NCBI GenBank assembly: GCA_016722375.1
Contig: JADKJG010000011.1
Location: forward strand, 29,828-93,827
DNA: 64,000 nucleotides
Direction of reading: 5' to 3'
From: Bacteroidota bacterium
GTDB taxonomy: Bacteria; Bacteroidota; Bacteroidia; Chitinophagales; LD1
Positions 17,485 to 25,843 of this stretch are shown piece after piece. The number at the start of each line of letters is the position of its first letter. Position 1 is the stretch's first letter. The position numbers and the translations under genes are program-made. Under the pieces are notes generated by a model. The model saw nothing but the letters and a program-made list of their open reading frames with translations, was not told the origin of the DNA and did no database searches.

Positions 17485-18423
17485 ATGTCTGCCGAAGCCA
17501 AATTCTACCCATCGAGCAATACAGAAAGGATTACTGCAATTCGCAGCGCCTGGAATACCAATAATCAACCGGTCTTCGCGGACGTTTTAACACCTGCTAC
17601 CCAAGCAAGGCTCAATCTGGTGAAGCCGGACTATGAAAACAAACTACGTGCTTTCTCCGCCTATAAGGCGGCGCAGGCCACCCATGTGGCAGAGAAAGAA
17701 AAGGCGAAAAATGCGTTGGCAATCTATGTGTCTCACTTCATCCAGTCTTTGAATCTGAGCATTGCGCGAGGCGAAAAGCCGGCGGCGGTGCGGGCGATAT
17801 ATTCCTTGGAGGTATCGAGCGAAAAAGTTCCTTCCCTGCTTCAGGAAAGCGAAATCATCTACTGGGCGCGTAATTTGATAACCGGCGAAGCCGCACGCAT
17901 AGCGGCAGGGGGCGTGCCCATGAGCAACCCTTCTATTGGCGACGTTCAATTGCGGCAAACGACCTACTTGAACCTGGTGACCAGCACCTTGATTGATAAA
18001 TCGAATTTGAAGAAAGCGCGCAACGAAATAAAGAAGGTGACGGTGGAGGTGAACCGCGTAATCAGGAAAGTATGGAACGAGGTAGAGACTTATTATGGCG
18101 AAAGGGCGCGCCCCTCTATGCGGCGCTATGCGCGGCGCTGGGGTGTGGTGTATGCTCGCAAGGGCGCCACCAAAAAGTTGAGAGGCATAGTGGTAGATAT
18201 GCAGAGCGGCGAAATGCTGGCTGCCGTTGAGATAAAATTTGCCAATGGCAGAAACCGGTTCATCACCAGTAATGACGGCCAGTTCATCATCAGCACTACG
18301 CTCATGAAAACGCAGAAGCTGCACTTCACCTGCAAAGGCTATACGCCGGTTATTAAAGCTATTAAGTTGATAGAAGGACAAGGTACCTATCTGGAAGTAC
18401 CGATGCAGCGGGTGGCGGAGTGA
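17485..18423 (+). CDS. Hypothetical helical protein with C-terminal carboxypeptidase-regulatory-like domain
   Basis: A 312-residue protein with no signal peptide or membrane span. Residues 1-230 are predicted almost wholly alpha-helical (Ala/Lys/Arg-rich, with AHVAEKEKAKNALAIYVSHF and KKARNEIKKVTVEVNRVIRK). Residues 232-308 (LRGIVVDMQSGEMLAAVEIK onwards, then TSNDGQFIIST) resemble the carboxypeptidase-D regulatory-like beta sandwich usually found on exported proteins, which is odd here. The gene is visibly richer in G and C than its neighbours. It lies directly downstream of the 42-bp dyad array. I do not recognise the family; function unknown. Confidence 0.75.
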   Translation: MSAEAKFYPSSNTERITAIRSAWNTNNQPVFADVLTPATQARLNLVKPDYENKLRAFSAYKAAQATHVAEKEKAKNALAIYVSHFIQSLNLSIARGEKPAAVRAIYSLEVSSEKVPSLLQESEIIYWARNLITGEAARIAAGGVPMSNPSIGDVQLRQTTYLNLVTSTLIDKSNLKKARNEIKKVTVEVNRVIRKVWNEVETYYGERARPSMRRYARRWGVVYARKGATKKLRGIVVDMQSGEMLAAVEIKFANGRNRFITSNDGQFIISTTLMKTQKLHFTCKGYTPVIKAIKLIEGQGTYLEVPMQRVAE

Positions 18424-18524
18424 TTTTTGCTGAGTTTGGAATGCTGAGTGTGAACTAAACCTTCCATCTTCAAAGGGACCCTTGCACTTTTCGTGGAAAC
18501 GGGAGGGTTTTTAGTGCTGATTGG

Positions 18525-18575
18525 GAGTGCTGAGTGCTGAATGGAATACAGGAGGGCGTTCAGCACTCAGCATTC
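18525..18575. repeat. Long inverted repeat (about 17-bp stem)
   Basis: GAGTGCTGAGTGCTGAAT at 18525-18542 pairs with 18558-18575 around a 15-base loop. Related GCTGAGTG/CAGCATTC fragments flank it (18430-18450 and 18576-18590). It sits in a 293-bp gap before the GAPDH gene and could act as a factor-independent or bidirectional terminator, although no T run follows. Confidence 0.55.
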
Positions 18576-18716
18576 ATCATTCAGCATTATAAAAGTTATT
18601 TTTTGTCAGGAATGAGGAGAGTCATTATCGGGGCTAAATTCATCCGCTTTTCTTTTCGCATATTCGCGGCTCAAATTTTCAAACCTTAATTATCAAAATT
18701 AAATTATAACAGCGTT

Positions 18717-20165
18717 ATGGCAGTGAACTATGAAAAGGAACTGAGTGAATGGATTAATAATGAGAAACTGGCACTTGATTTATTGAATGCCGGTAGCCAT
18801 TTGCAATTAGAAAAGTCGGTAGAGATTGTGCTTTTCCGCCGCAAATTATTCGACAAAAAGATAAGCAGCATTATCAATGACCATGATTATGCACAGAATT
18901 TTGCCGGAGTACCCGTTACGTTAGAGATAACCACCGGTCTGGCACAGGCCATGACCAAGATGAAACTCGCTCCTTCCAGAATTGACTTGGGAAGATTGGC
19001 GCATGAATGGCTCGATGAAGGCAAAAACTTCAAGAGCTATGATGCCTTCGTGAATGAAAAGTTGAAAGACTTTATCGGCGAAGGAAAGAAGGTGCTGAAA
19101 CCCCGTGACATTGTGTTGTATGGCTTTGGTCGTATCGGTCGTTTGGCGGCGAGGATTTTGATTGAACACGCCGGAAGCGGTCACCAACTTCGTTTGAAAG
19201 GAATTGTTATCCGCGAACATGCCGATGATGATTTAGAAAAACGCGCCAGCCTGTTGCGCAAAGATTCTGTTCACGGGCGCTTTGCTGGGGTGGTAGAAGT
19301 GGATAAGGAGAACAATGCCATCATCATCAATGGCCATACCATCAAAATGATTTCGGCTAAAAGCCCTGCGGAAGTGGATTACACACAGTATGGAATCAAA
19401 GATGCTATTGTGATTGATAATACCGGTGCTTGGAGAGATGAAAAAGGATTGGGCGAACATTTGAAGGCCAAGGGTACCAGCATGGTGCTGCTCACCGCGC
19501 CGGGCAAAGGAAGCATTCCAAACATCGTTTATGGAATTAATCATGAACCCTACAACATGAGCAACGGAAAAATATTCTCCGCGGCTTCCTGCACCACCAA
19601 TGCTATTGTGCCGGTCATTAAAGTGATTGAAGATAACTTAGGCATAGAGAAAGGCCACATGGAAACCGTTCACGCATACACCAATGACCAAAACCTACTC
19701 GACAACTATCACAAAAAATCGAGAAGAGGGAGAGGAGCACCGATCAACATGGTCATTACTGAAACCGGTGCCGGCACGGCGGTATCGAAGATATTTCCGC
19801 ACATGAAGGGCAAACTCACTTCCAACTCGGTTCGTGTTCCGGTTCCGAATGTTTCGCTGGCTATCCTTCAATTAGAAGTGAAAAAACAAACTTCGGTAGA
19901 AGAAGTGAACCAGATGCTTCGCAACGCTTCTCTTTTTGGAGAGCTAATAGAGCAAATAGATTATTCTACTTCTGATGAATTAGTATCGAGCGATGTAGTG
20001 GGCAATTCGCATGGATGCCAGATTGATAGCCGCGCTACGATTGTATCGGAAGATGGCAAGCGGATAGTGATTTATTGTTGGTATGATAATGAATACGGCT
20101 ATACTTCGCAGGTTATTCGCTTGGCCAAACACCTTGCCGGTGTCAGGAGATTAGTTTACTACTAG
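18717..20165 (+). CDS. gap: Glyceraldehyde-3-phosphate dehydrogenase, long form
   Basis: A 482-residue GAPDH of the long Bacteroidota type, carrying about 130 extra N-terminal residues before the Rossmann motif YGFGRIGRLAARIL. The catalytic block SAASCTTNAIVPVIKVIEDN holds the nucleophilic Cys near residue 290, and SNSVRVPVPNVSLAIL and WYDNEYGYTSQVIRL complete the family signature. It interconverts glyceraldehyde 3-phosphate and 1,3-bisphosphoglycerate in glycolysis or gluconeogenesis; cofactor preference cannot be read with confidence. Fructose-1,6-bisphosphatase is encoded 4 kb downstream, though not in an operon with it. Confidence 0.93.
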   Translation: MAVNYEKELSEWINNEKLALDLLNAGSHLQLEKSVEIVLFRRKLFDKKISSIINDHDYAQNFAGVPVTLEITTGLAQAMTKMKLAPSRIDLGRLAHEWLDEGKNFKSYDAFVNEKLKDFIGEGKKVLKPRDIVLYGFGRIGRLAARILIEHAGSGHQLRLKGIVIREHADDDLEKRASLLRKDSVHGRFAGVVEVDKENNAIIINGHTIKMISAKSPAEVDYTQYGIKDAIVIDNTGAWRDEKGLGEHLKAKGTSMVLLTAPGKGSIPNIVYGINHEPYNMSNGKIFSAASCTTNAIVPVIKVIEDNLGIEKGHMETVHAYTNDQNLLDNYHKKSRRGRGAPINMVITETGAGTAVSKIFPHMKGKLTSNSVRVPVPNVSLAILQLEVKKQTSVEEVNQMLRNASLFGELIEQIDYSTSDELVSSDVVGNSHGCQIDSRATIVSEDGKRIVIYCWYDNEYGYTSQVIRLAKHLAGVRRLVYY

Positions 20166-20236
20166 AAACTAATTTTGATTCAGATTCAGCAACTTATTTC
20201 ACTGCCATCCGCTAACCGTTAACCGTCAACCAGATC

Positions 20237-21558
20237 ATGTTTGAGAATTTACAAGAAAAATAGAAGGAGCCTTAAAGGCCGTTAAGGGGCAGCACAAGCT
20301 CACCGAACTGAACATTGCCGATACGGTGAAAGAAATTCGTCGTGCGATGGTAGATGCCGACGTGAATTATAAGATTGCCAAAGAATTCACCGACCGGATA
20401 AAAGAAAAGGCGCTGGGACAGAATGTGTTGAACGCTCTGAATCCCGGACAGGTGATGACAAAGATTGTCAGCGATGAATTGACCGATTTGATGGGAGGGA
20501 AGGCCGCCGACTTCAACATCAAAGGCAATCCTGCTGTTATTCTCATTGCCGGTCTGCAAGGTTCCGGTAAAACCACCTTTACCCATAAACTGGCCTATTA
20601 TTTAAAGACGAAAAAATTTAAACGTCCTTTAATGGTTGCTGCCGATGTATATCGTCCTGCCGCCGTTGACCAGTTGATTGTGCTTGGCGAACGGATTGAC
20701 ATACCGGTTTATCATGAAAAGGAGAGCAAGAATCCGGTAGAGATAGCAGAGCATGGAATTGCTCATGCAAAATCGCTTGGACTGGATTGTGTGATTATAG
20801 ATACCGCCGGTCGCTTGGCGGTAGATGAGGAGATGATGAAGGAAATCTCTGCGGTAAAGGCAAAAACCAAACCGGATGAGATTCTCTTCGTAGTAGATTC
20901 CATGACCGGTCAGGACGCGGTAAATACGGCAAAGGCTTTTAACGACCGACTTGATTTTGATGGCGTGGTATTGACCAAACTGGATGGAGATACTCGCGGT
21001 GGTGCTGCCTTGAGTGTTACTTATACGGTTGGCAAGCCGATTAAATTTGTTTCGACCGGCGAGAAGGTGGAGACCTTAGACGTTTTCCACCCGGAACGGA
21101 TGGCTTCGCGAATCCTTGGTATGGGAGATATTGTTTCGCTGGTAGAAAAAGCGCAGGAGCAATACGATGATAAAAAAGCCAAAGAGCTTGAGGCGAAATT
21201 TCGCAAGAACCAATTTGACTTTAACGACTTTCTTTCTCAGTTAGCCCAGATCAAAAAGATGGGTAACATCAAAGACCTGATGGGAATGATTCCCGGTGTG
21301 GGGAAAGCAATGAAGGACATTGACATCAACAATGATTCTTTCAAAAAGGTCGAGGCTATTATCCTGTCTATGACAAAACAGGAAAGAGTGCAACCCTCTT
21401 TGCTCGATGCCAAACGAAAAATCCGTATAGCTAAAGGCAGTGGAAACACAATTCAGGAGGTGAATCAATTTCTCAAGCAATTTGAGGAGATGAAAGACAT
21501 GATGAAGAGCATGAACAAGATGCATCAATCTGGTCGGCCCATGAAGTTTGGCAGATAA
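20237..21558 (+). CDS. ffh: Signal recognition particle GTPase Ffh, frameshifted at codon 8
   Basis: The SRP54 homolog that binds signal sequences and 4.5S RNA and docks with FtsY. The expected start MFENLQEK is at 20237, but a TAG follows at 20261. Adding one base to the A run 20256-20260 joins it perfectly to IEGALKAVKGQHKLTELN in the next frame. The downstream part is intact: GLQGSGKTTF (G1), DTAGR, TKLDGD and the Met-rich M domain to MHQSGRPMKFGR. An essential gene is unlikely to be dead, so a homopolymer sequencing error is the simplest reading. A GTG at 20326 would give an N-terminally truncated protein missing part of the N domain. Confidence 0.88.
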
Positions 21559-21673
21559 TACCCGGATATTTTCCTGGACGAAGTAATTTCCCTTTTTTCT
21601 ATATAGTCTATTGATTCCTTCTCCGGAACAGGGGCCAGAATGTATGGCTGATAGAAAATAATTGGCTTAAAAT

Positions 21674-21710
21674 TTGGAAGTACCATTTCCTTTATCGTAT
21701 ATTTGCGATA
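21674..21710 (+). promoter_or_regulatory. arsR promoter with inverted-repeat operator around the -7 box
   Basis: TTG (21674-21676), 21 bases, TATATTTG (21698-21705) is a complete Bacteroidota promoter. TATCG (21693-21697) and CGATA (21706-21710) form an inverted repeat that exactly brackets the -7 box, a position where a bound ArsR dimer would block RNA polymerase. The repressor assignment is inferred from position. Confidence 0.6.
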
Positions 21711-21722
21711 TTAAATGAGGAT

Positions 21723-22061
21723 ATGGCAGTGAACAAGAGAGAAGAGTTTGGTGAGGCACAAATTGAAATAGCTGATTTTGCCAAGGCCCTCAGCCATCCG
21801 GCCCGCGTGGCCATCCTGAAAATACTGGCGGAAAGAGATCAGTGTGTCTGTGGTGAAATTGTCGAGGTACTTCCCTTAGCACAATCAACAGTATCGCAAC
21901 ATCTGAAAGAACTGCTCAATGCCGGTTTGATTATCGGATCGGTAGATGGCCCCAAGTCTTGTTACTGTATCAACTGGAAAGTCTTTCAACGATTTGAAAA
22001 GTCATTTACCCGCTTCTTCATCAAAACAAAGAGCCACGAGGAAAAGCGCAATTGCTGTTAA
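21723..22061 (+). CDS. arsR: ArsR/SmtB family metalloregulatory repressor
   Basis: A 112-residue winged-helix repressor. It has the DNA-recognition segment PLAQSTVSQHLKELLNAGLI and, before it, the metal-site-like DQCVCGEIV (Cys-X-Cys, about residues 40-42), matching the ELCVCDL-type arsenic sensor in ArsR. The C-terminus ends in NCC, offering additional thiols. It is the first gene of arsR-arsM-arsC, 30 bp before arsM, and probably represses its own promoter at 21674-21710. Confidence 0.9.
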   Translation: MAVNKREEFGEAQIEIADFAKALSHPARVAILKILAERDQCVCGEIVEVLPLAQSTVSQHLKELLNAGLIIGSVDGPKSCYCINWKVFQRFEKSFTRFFIKTKSHEEKRNCC

Positions 22062-22091
22062 TTATTCATTCATCATATTAAATCAGAAACA

Positions 22092-22937
22092 ATGGAAAAC
22101 GTACAAGAAATCAAATCAGTAGTCAAACAGAAATACTCTGAAATTGCCGAACAGAGTAAAGAAATGAATCAAAGCAGTTGCTGCGGCTCCGGCGGATGCA
22201 GCGAGGAAGTGTATAACATTATGACGGAGGACTATTCATCCGTAGCAGGTTATAATCCGGATGCTGATTTGGGCTTGGGTTGCGGCTTGCCCACCAAGTT
22301 TGCTAAAATTAAGAAAGGCGATACGGTCGTTGATCTGGGAAGCGGTGCCGGCAATGATTGTTTCATTGCTCGACATGAAACGGGCGAATCAGGAAAGGTA
22401 ATCGGCGTTGACTTTTCTGAAACTATGATTAGCAAAGCGAGGCTCAACGCAGAAAGGCTGAAGTTTAATAACATAGAATTCAGACAAGGAGATATTGAAA
22501 ACATACCAGTGAGCAATGATCAGGCAGATGTGGTTGTCAGTAATTGTGTTCTGAACCTAGTGCCGAATAAAGAAAGAGTGCTCAGCGAAGTTTACCGAGT
22601 GTTGAAACCCGGGGCTCATTTCAGTATCAGTGATGTGGTGCTAATCGGTGATTTACCCGAAGCGATGGTAAAGAACGCGGAGTTGTATGTCGGCTGTGTT
22701 TCCGGGGCGATTCAAAAAGATGCTTACCTTTCAATGGTCAGCAAGGTAGGTTTTAAGAATATGATTGTTCAAAAGGAAAAGCCGATTGTTGTTCCCGATG
22801 ATCTGCTACTCAAGTATATCTCCCAAGAAACCATCGAGGAATACAAGAAGAGTGGTAATGGGATATTCAGTATTACGGTTTATGCAGAAAAGCCGGCTGA
22901 CAAGGCTGCTTGCTGCGGACCGGACTGTTGCAGTTAA
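22092..22937 (+). CDS. arsM: Arsenite S-adenosylmethionine methyltransferase
   Basis: A 281-residue ArsM, which methylates As(III) using SAM. The N-terminal SSCCGSGGCSEEVY and the LGLGCGLP block carry the conserved cysteines; VVDLGSGAGNDCFIAR is the SAM-binding glycine-rich motif; a further conserved Cys is in ELYVGCVSGA. The C-terminus ends in CCGPDCCS, a common ArsM tail. Its stop codon overlaps the start codon of arsC (TAATG), which indicates translational coupling in the ars operon. Confidence 0.93.
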   Translation: MENVQEIKSVVKQKYSEIAEQSKEMNQSSCCGSGGCSEEVYNIMTEDYSSVAGYNPDADLGLGCGLPTKFAKIKKGDTVVDLGSGAGNDCFIARHETGESGKVIGVDFSETMISKARLNAERLKFNNIEFRQGDIENIPVSNDQADVVVSNCVLNLVPNKERVLSEVYRVLKPGAHFSISDVVLIGDLPEAMVKNAELYVGCVSGAIQKDAYLSMVSKVGFKNMIVQKEKPIVVPDDLLLKYISQETIEEYKKSGNGIFSITVYAEKPADKAACCGPDCCS

Positions 22938-23329
22938 TGAAGAAGAACCTTCTTTTTGTTTGCGTTGAGAACAGTAACCGTAGCCAAATGGCGCAAGCCT
23001 TCGCAATAATACATGGAGAAGATATGGTAAACGCGTTTAGCGCCGGTTCTGCTCCTTTGGGAAAAATAAATTCTAGAGCGATTGAGGTGATGAGGGAGAT
23101 AGGTTATGACTTGTCTGCGCATTCCTCTAAATCGCTTGCATTAATACCAGATATAACATTTGACCATGTAGTGACGATGGGATGTGGTGATGCTTGCCCT
23201 CATGTAAAAGCAATTCAAAGTTTGGATTGGCAAATACCGGATCCGAGAAACATGGATATGGAAGGATTCAGGGAAGTGAGGAGTCTGATAGAGGAGAAGG
23301 TTAAAGAACTTCTTCTGGAGGATTATTAA
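22937..23329 (+). CDS. arsC: Arsenate reductase, low-molecular-weight phosphatase type
   Basis: A 130-residue thioredoxin-type arsenate reductase/LMW protein tyrosine phosphatase. The P-loop CVENSNRS (C9 to S16) is the CX5R catalytic loop, and IPDPRNMDMEGFREVR supplies the DP acid motif. VTMGCGDACP holds the second and third redox cysteines used by thioredoxin-coupled ArsC. The start ATG at 22937 overlaps the arsM stop. No arsenite efflux gene (acr3 or arsB) follows; the next gene is on the other strand. Confidence 0.9.
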   Translation: MKKNLLFVCVENSNRSQMAQAFAIIHGEDMVNAFSAGSAPLGKINSRAIEVMREIGYDLSAHSSKSLALIPDITFDHVVTMGCGDACPHVKAIQSLDWQIPDPRNMDMEGFREVRSLIEEKVKELLLEDY

Positions 23330-23340
23330 CTAACGATTTA

Positions 23341-24240
23341 TCACCTGTTGATAATCAAGTAGCTGTGGGATTTTCTTTTGTCCACCAGTTCCAGAATATA
23401 AAAGTAGGTGCCATCGGGGATAGGTCTGCCTGTGGACATTGTATTGCCGTCCCAATCGTTTTTGTAATCTGTACTTTCATAAACGATGGAACCATAGCGA
23501 TTAAAGACTTTGAGAGAAGCTGGTGAGAAGTATTCCAAATCTGTAAATACTAAAAGGTCGTTTTTCCCATCGCCATTGGGTGAGAAACCTTCGGGGCTAA
23601 ATACTTCGCCGGGGCAGTAGATGTAAATGGTTGCCTGACCTGTGTCGCAGCCAGATTGATCGCAAACGAGATAGTAGAATTTTGAATTACCACAGGAAAG
23701 CGGCACGCGGACAAAACGAATAACTCCAGTAATGGAATCAAAAATAATCTCCCCTAAATCCGGATCGAACGAGGTACTATACACAGATCGAACAAACAGT
23801 GAATCGCCTTCGGCATCGGTATCATTTGCGAGAACGGCAAGCTCAGTGGTGTCTTGACCTTCGGCAATGATAAATTCATCTTCCCATCCTTTTGGGACAG
23901 CGTTGCTACCTATGATAATAATGAATACGGAGGCTGTGTCGCAAAGATTATTGGTATCGCAAATAGCATATTGAAATGAATCCAGTCCAAAATATAGGGG
24001 TGTAGGAACATATCTGATTTGAACGCTGTTAATAATAGAGGCGGTTCCTCGACTTGGTAAGGTAACTAGATTGAGCGTCAATGCACCCCCCGCATAATTT
24101 GTATCGTTTTGAGCGACCGAAAGAATGTTATCAGAAGATTGAGGAACAATCGCCGTATCGTTGATAGCCGAAGGAGGACTTTGCGCCTTGATAAAAGATA
24201 TCAAGATAAAGAGAAGGAAAAAGGCAGATAGTTTCTTCAC
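23341..24240 (-). CDS. Secreted protein with cadherin-like repeats and T9SS type-B sorting domain
   Basis: A 299-residue secreted protein. It has a signal peptide (MKKLSAFFLLFILISFIKAQ), then two cadherin/tandem-95-like beta repeats (AINDTAIVPQSSDNILSVAQ and later LAVLANDTDAEGDSLFVRSV, each followed by a YFGLDSFQYAICD or NSKFYYLVCD block). The end (FSPEGFSPNGDGKNDLLVF, FNRYGSIVYES, WDGN) is a type-B T9SS sorting domain, shared with the giant protein at 2015-6160. It lies 9 bp after the fbp stop on the same strand and is probably cotranscribed with it, although the functions are unrelated. Confidence 0.88.
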   Translation of the reverse strand: MKKLSAFFLLFILISFIKAQSPPSAINDTAIVPQSSDNILSVAQNDTNYAGGALTLNLVTLPSRGTASIINSVQIRYVPTPLYFGLDSFQYAICDTNNLCDTASVFIIIIGSNAVPKGWEDEFIIAEGQDTTELAVLANDTDAEGDSLFVRSVYSTSFDPDLGEIIFDSITGVIRFVRVPLSCGNSKFYYLVCDQSGCDTGQATIYIYCPGEVFSPEGFSPNGDGKNDLLVFTDLEYFSPASLKVFNRYGSIVYESTDYKNDWDGNTMSTGRPIPDGTYFYILELVDKRKSHSYLIINR

Positions 24241-24249
24241 CGGTTCTGC

Positions 24250-25227
24250 TTAATTTTTTAAAAAATCCATCGCTTTATTTACCATCTCCATCGAACCAAT
24301 AAAAATCGCTGTGCGCTCGTGAATAGCTGTAGGTCGAATTTCAAGCAAACGCATTTTCCCGTCTGTAGCTTTTCCTCCTGCTTGCTCAACCAAAAATGAC
24401 ATAGGGATACATTCATACAGCAATCTTAATTTTCCTTTTGCCTCCCCTTTGTTGGCCGGATAAATAAAGATACCTCCCTTTATTAAATTGCGATGTAGGT
24501 CGCCCACCATCGAACCAATGTAGCGCAAAGAATATGGTCGAGAAGTTGCCTTATCAACTTCTGTACAATGGGCTATAAAGCTCTTCACGCCTTCGTCAAA
24601 CTTTGAAGCATTCCCTTGATTGATAGAATAGATCTTTCCGTTTGCCGGAATTTTCATGTTCGGATGGGAAAGATAAAATCCTCCATCCTCCGTATTCAAT
24701 GTAAAACCATTTACTCCGTTACCTACGGAAAGAACCAAGATAGTAGAACTGCCGTAAATCACATATCCTGCCGCCCTTGTATGAATTCCCTCTTGAAGAA
24801 AATCCCCTTCATTCACTTCGCCGATGGCGCTTAATCTTTCATTGACTGAGAAAATGGTCCCTATCGGTGCGCAAACATCAATATTCGAAGAGCCGTCCAA
24901 CGGGTCAATGGCAACGGTGTATTTGCCTTTTTCATTTAAAGTAGCGATTCCTTCATTTTCTTCGGACAGATAACCGGAGCAGGTTTCGCTGGCGGTGAGG
25001 TAATCCATCATGATTTTATTTGAAAGATCGTCGAGTTTTTGAACGGTTTCTCCCTGTACATTTGTATTACCTGTGGTACCTGTTATCCCGCTGATACCGG
25101 CATTGTTCACCAGACGGCTGATAATTTTACATCCCTCCGAAAGAGATACAATGAGTTTAGTCAAATCAAGAGGTGTGGAGGATTCGAGAAAAGTGGAGAG
25201 CGTAGTTCTAGGCTGCATACCGGTCAA
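24250..25227 (-). CDS. fbp: Fructose-1,6-bisphosphatase class I
   Basis: A 325-residue class I FBPase that removes the 1-phosphate from fructose 1,6-bisphosphate in gluconeogenesis. Key motifs are SEENEG (metal and phosphate site), VAIDPLDGSSNIDV, and the substrate-binding RYIGSMVGDLHRNLIKGGIF with YPANK. The length is normal. The Met at 25218 (MQPRTTLS) is an alternative start. CGAATATA near 25242 is the reverse of TATATTCG, close to the -7 consensus. Confidence 0.95.
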   Translation of the reverse strand: MTGMQPRTTLSTFLESSTPLDLTKLIVSLSEGCKIISRLVNNAGISGITGTTGNTNVQGETVQKLDDLSNKIMMDYLTASETCSGYLSEENEGIATLNEKGKYTVAIDPLDGSSNIDVCAPIGTIFSVNERLSAIGEVNEGDFLQEGIHTRAAGYVIYGSSTILVLSVGNGVNGFTLNTEDGGFYLSHPNMKIPANGKIYSINQGNASKFDEGVKSFIAHCTEVDKATSRPYSLRYIGSMVGDLHRNLIKGGIFIYPANKGEAKGKLRLLYECIPMSFLVEQAGGKATDGKMRLLEIRPTAIHERTAIFIGSMEMVNKAMDFLKN

Positions 25228-25307
25228 AAAATTTATAATTGCGAATATATCAATTGTCCGTTGTCTGCTACTTTAGAACTCTCCCTTTTATAATCTTTCT
25301 CAGCGTA

Positions 25308-25315
25308 TATATTTG
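25308..25315 (+). promoter_or_regulatory. Putative -7 element for the GNAT gene
   Basis: TATATTTG, 21 bases before the ATG at 25337, fits TAnnTTTG. No good -33 TTG was seen. Confidence 0.4.
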
Positions 25316-25336
25316 CCACTCTAATTTAAGGGGGAT

Positions 25337-25822
25337 ATGAGTTTTGTGATTCGGCAGGGTATAGAAAGGGATGTTCCGGGAATTTTAGCCTTAATCAAAG
25401 AATTAGCAACGTTTGAACACGCTCCTGACGCAGTTAAGAATACTGAAAAGATGCTTGCCGAGGATGGCTTTGGGACTAATTCCATTTATAAAGTCATTAT
25501 TGCTGAAGATTTGAAATCTAATGCGGTAATTGGTATGGCACTTTATTATATGGCTTACTCTACCTGGAAAGGCCGCATTTATTATCTCGATGACCTAATT
25601 GTAACGGAATCCTCACGGGGTTATGGTGTTGGCCGTCAACTGATGGATGCATTCTTGAAGGAAGCAAGGCAAGCAAAGGTTAATCAGGTTCGATGGCAGG
25701 TCTTAGACTGGAATATACCGGCCATTGAATTCTATAAGAAAATGAGAGTAGAGTTGGATTCTGAGTGGATCAACTGTAAAATGACTCATGAGCAAATCAC
25801 TCGATATCTTGAAAAACCATAG
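25337..25822 (+). CDS. GNAT family N-acetyltransferase (diamine acetyltransferase-like)
   Basis: A 161-residue GNAT protein. The acetyl-CoA-binding motif is VTESSRGYGVGRQLMDAFL (the RGxGxG-type loop), preceded by the YYLDDLIV strand and followed by RWQVLDWNIPAIEFYKKM. The order and the WKGRIYYLDDLIV block resemble spermidine/spermine (thialysine) N-acetyltransferases, so a polyamine or amino acid substrate is likely but inferred. It is 21 bp upstream of the aspartokinase gene and may be cotranscribed. Confidence 0.88.
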   Translation: MSFVIRQGIERDVPGILALIKELATFEHAPDAVKNTEKMLAEDGFGTNSIYKVIIAEDLKSNAVIGMALYYMAYSTWKGRIYYLDDLIVTESSRGYGVGRQLMDAFLKEARQAKVNQVRWQVLDWNIPAIEFYKKMRVELDSEWINCKMTHEQITRYLEKP

Positions 25823-25843
25823 AACCACCTAATCAAAACACCA

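Noticed and set aside
20237..20326. Programmed frameshift in ffh
   Set aside because: An A5 run followed by an immediate stop at codon 9 lacks a stimulatory structure, and six other genes in the window show similar one-base breaks, so sequencing error is simpler.
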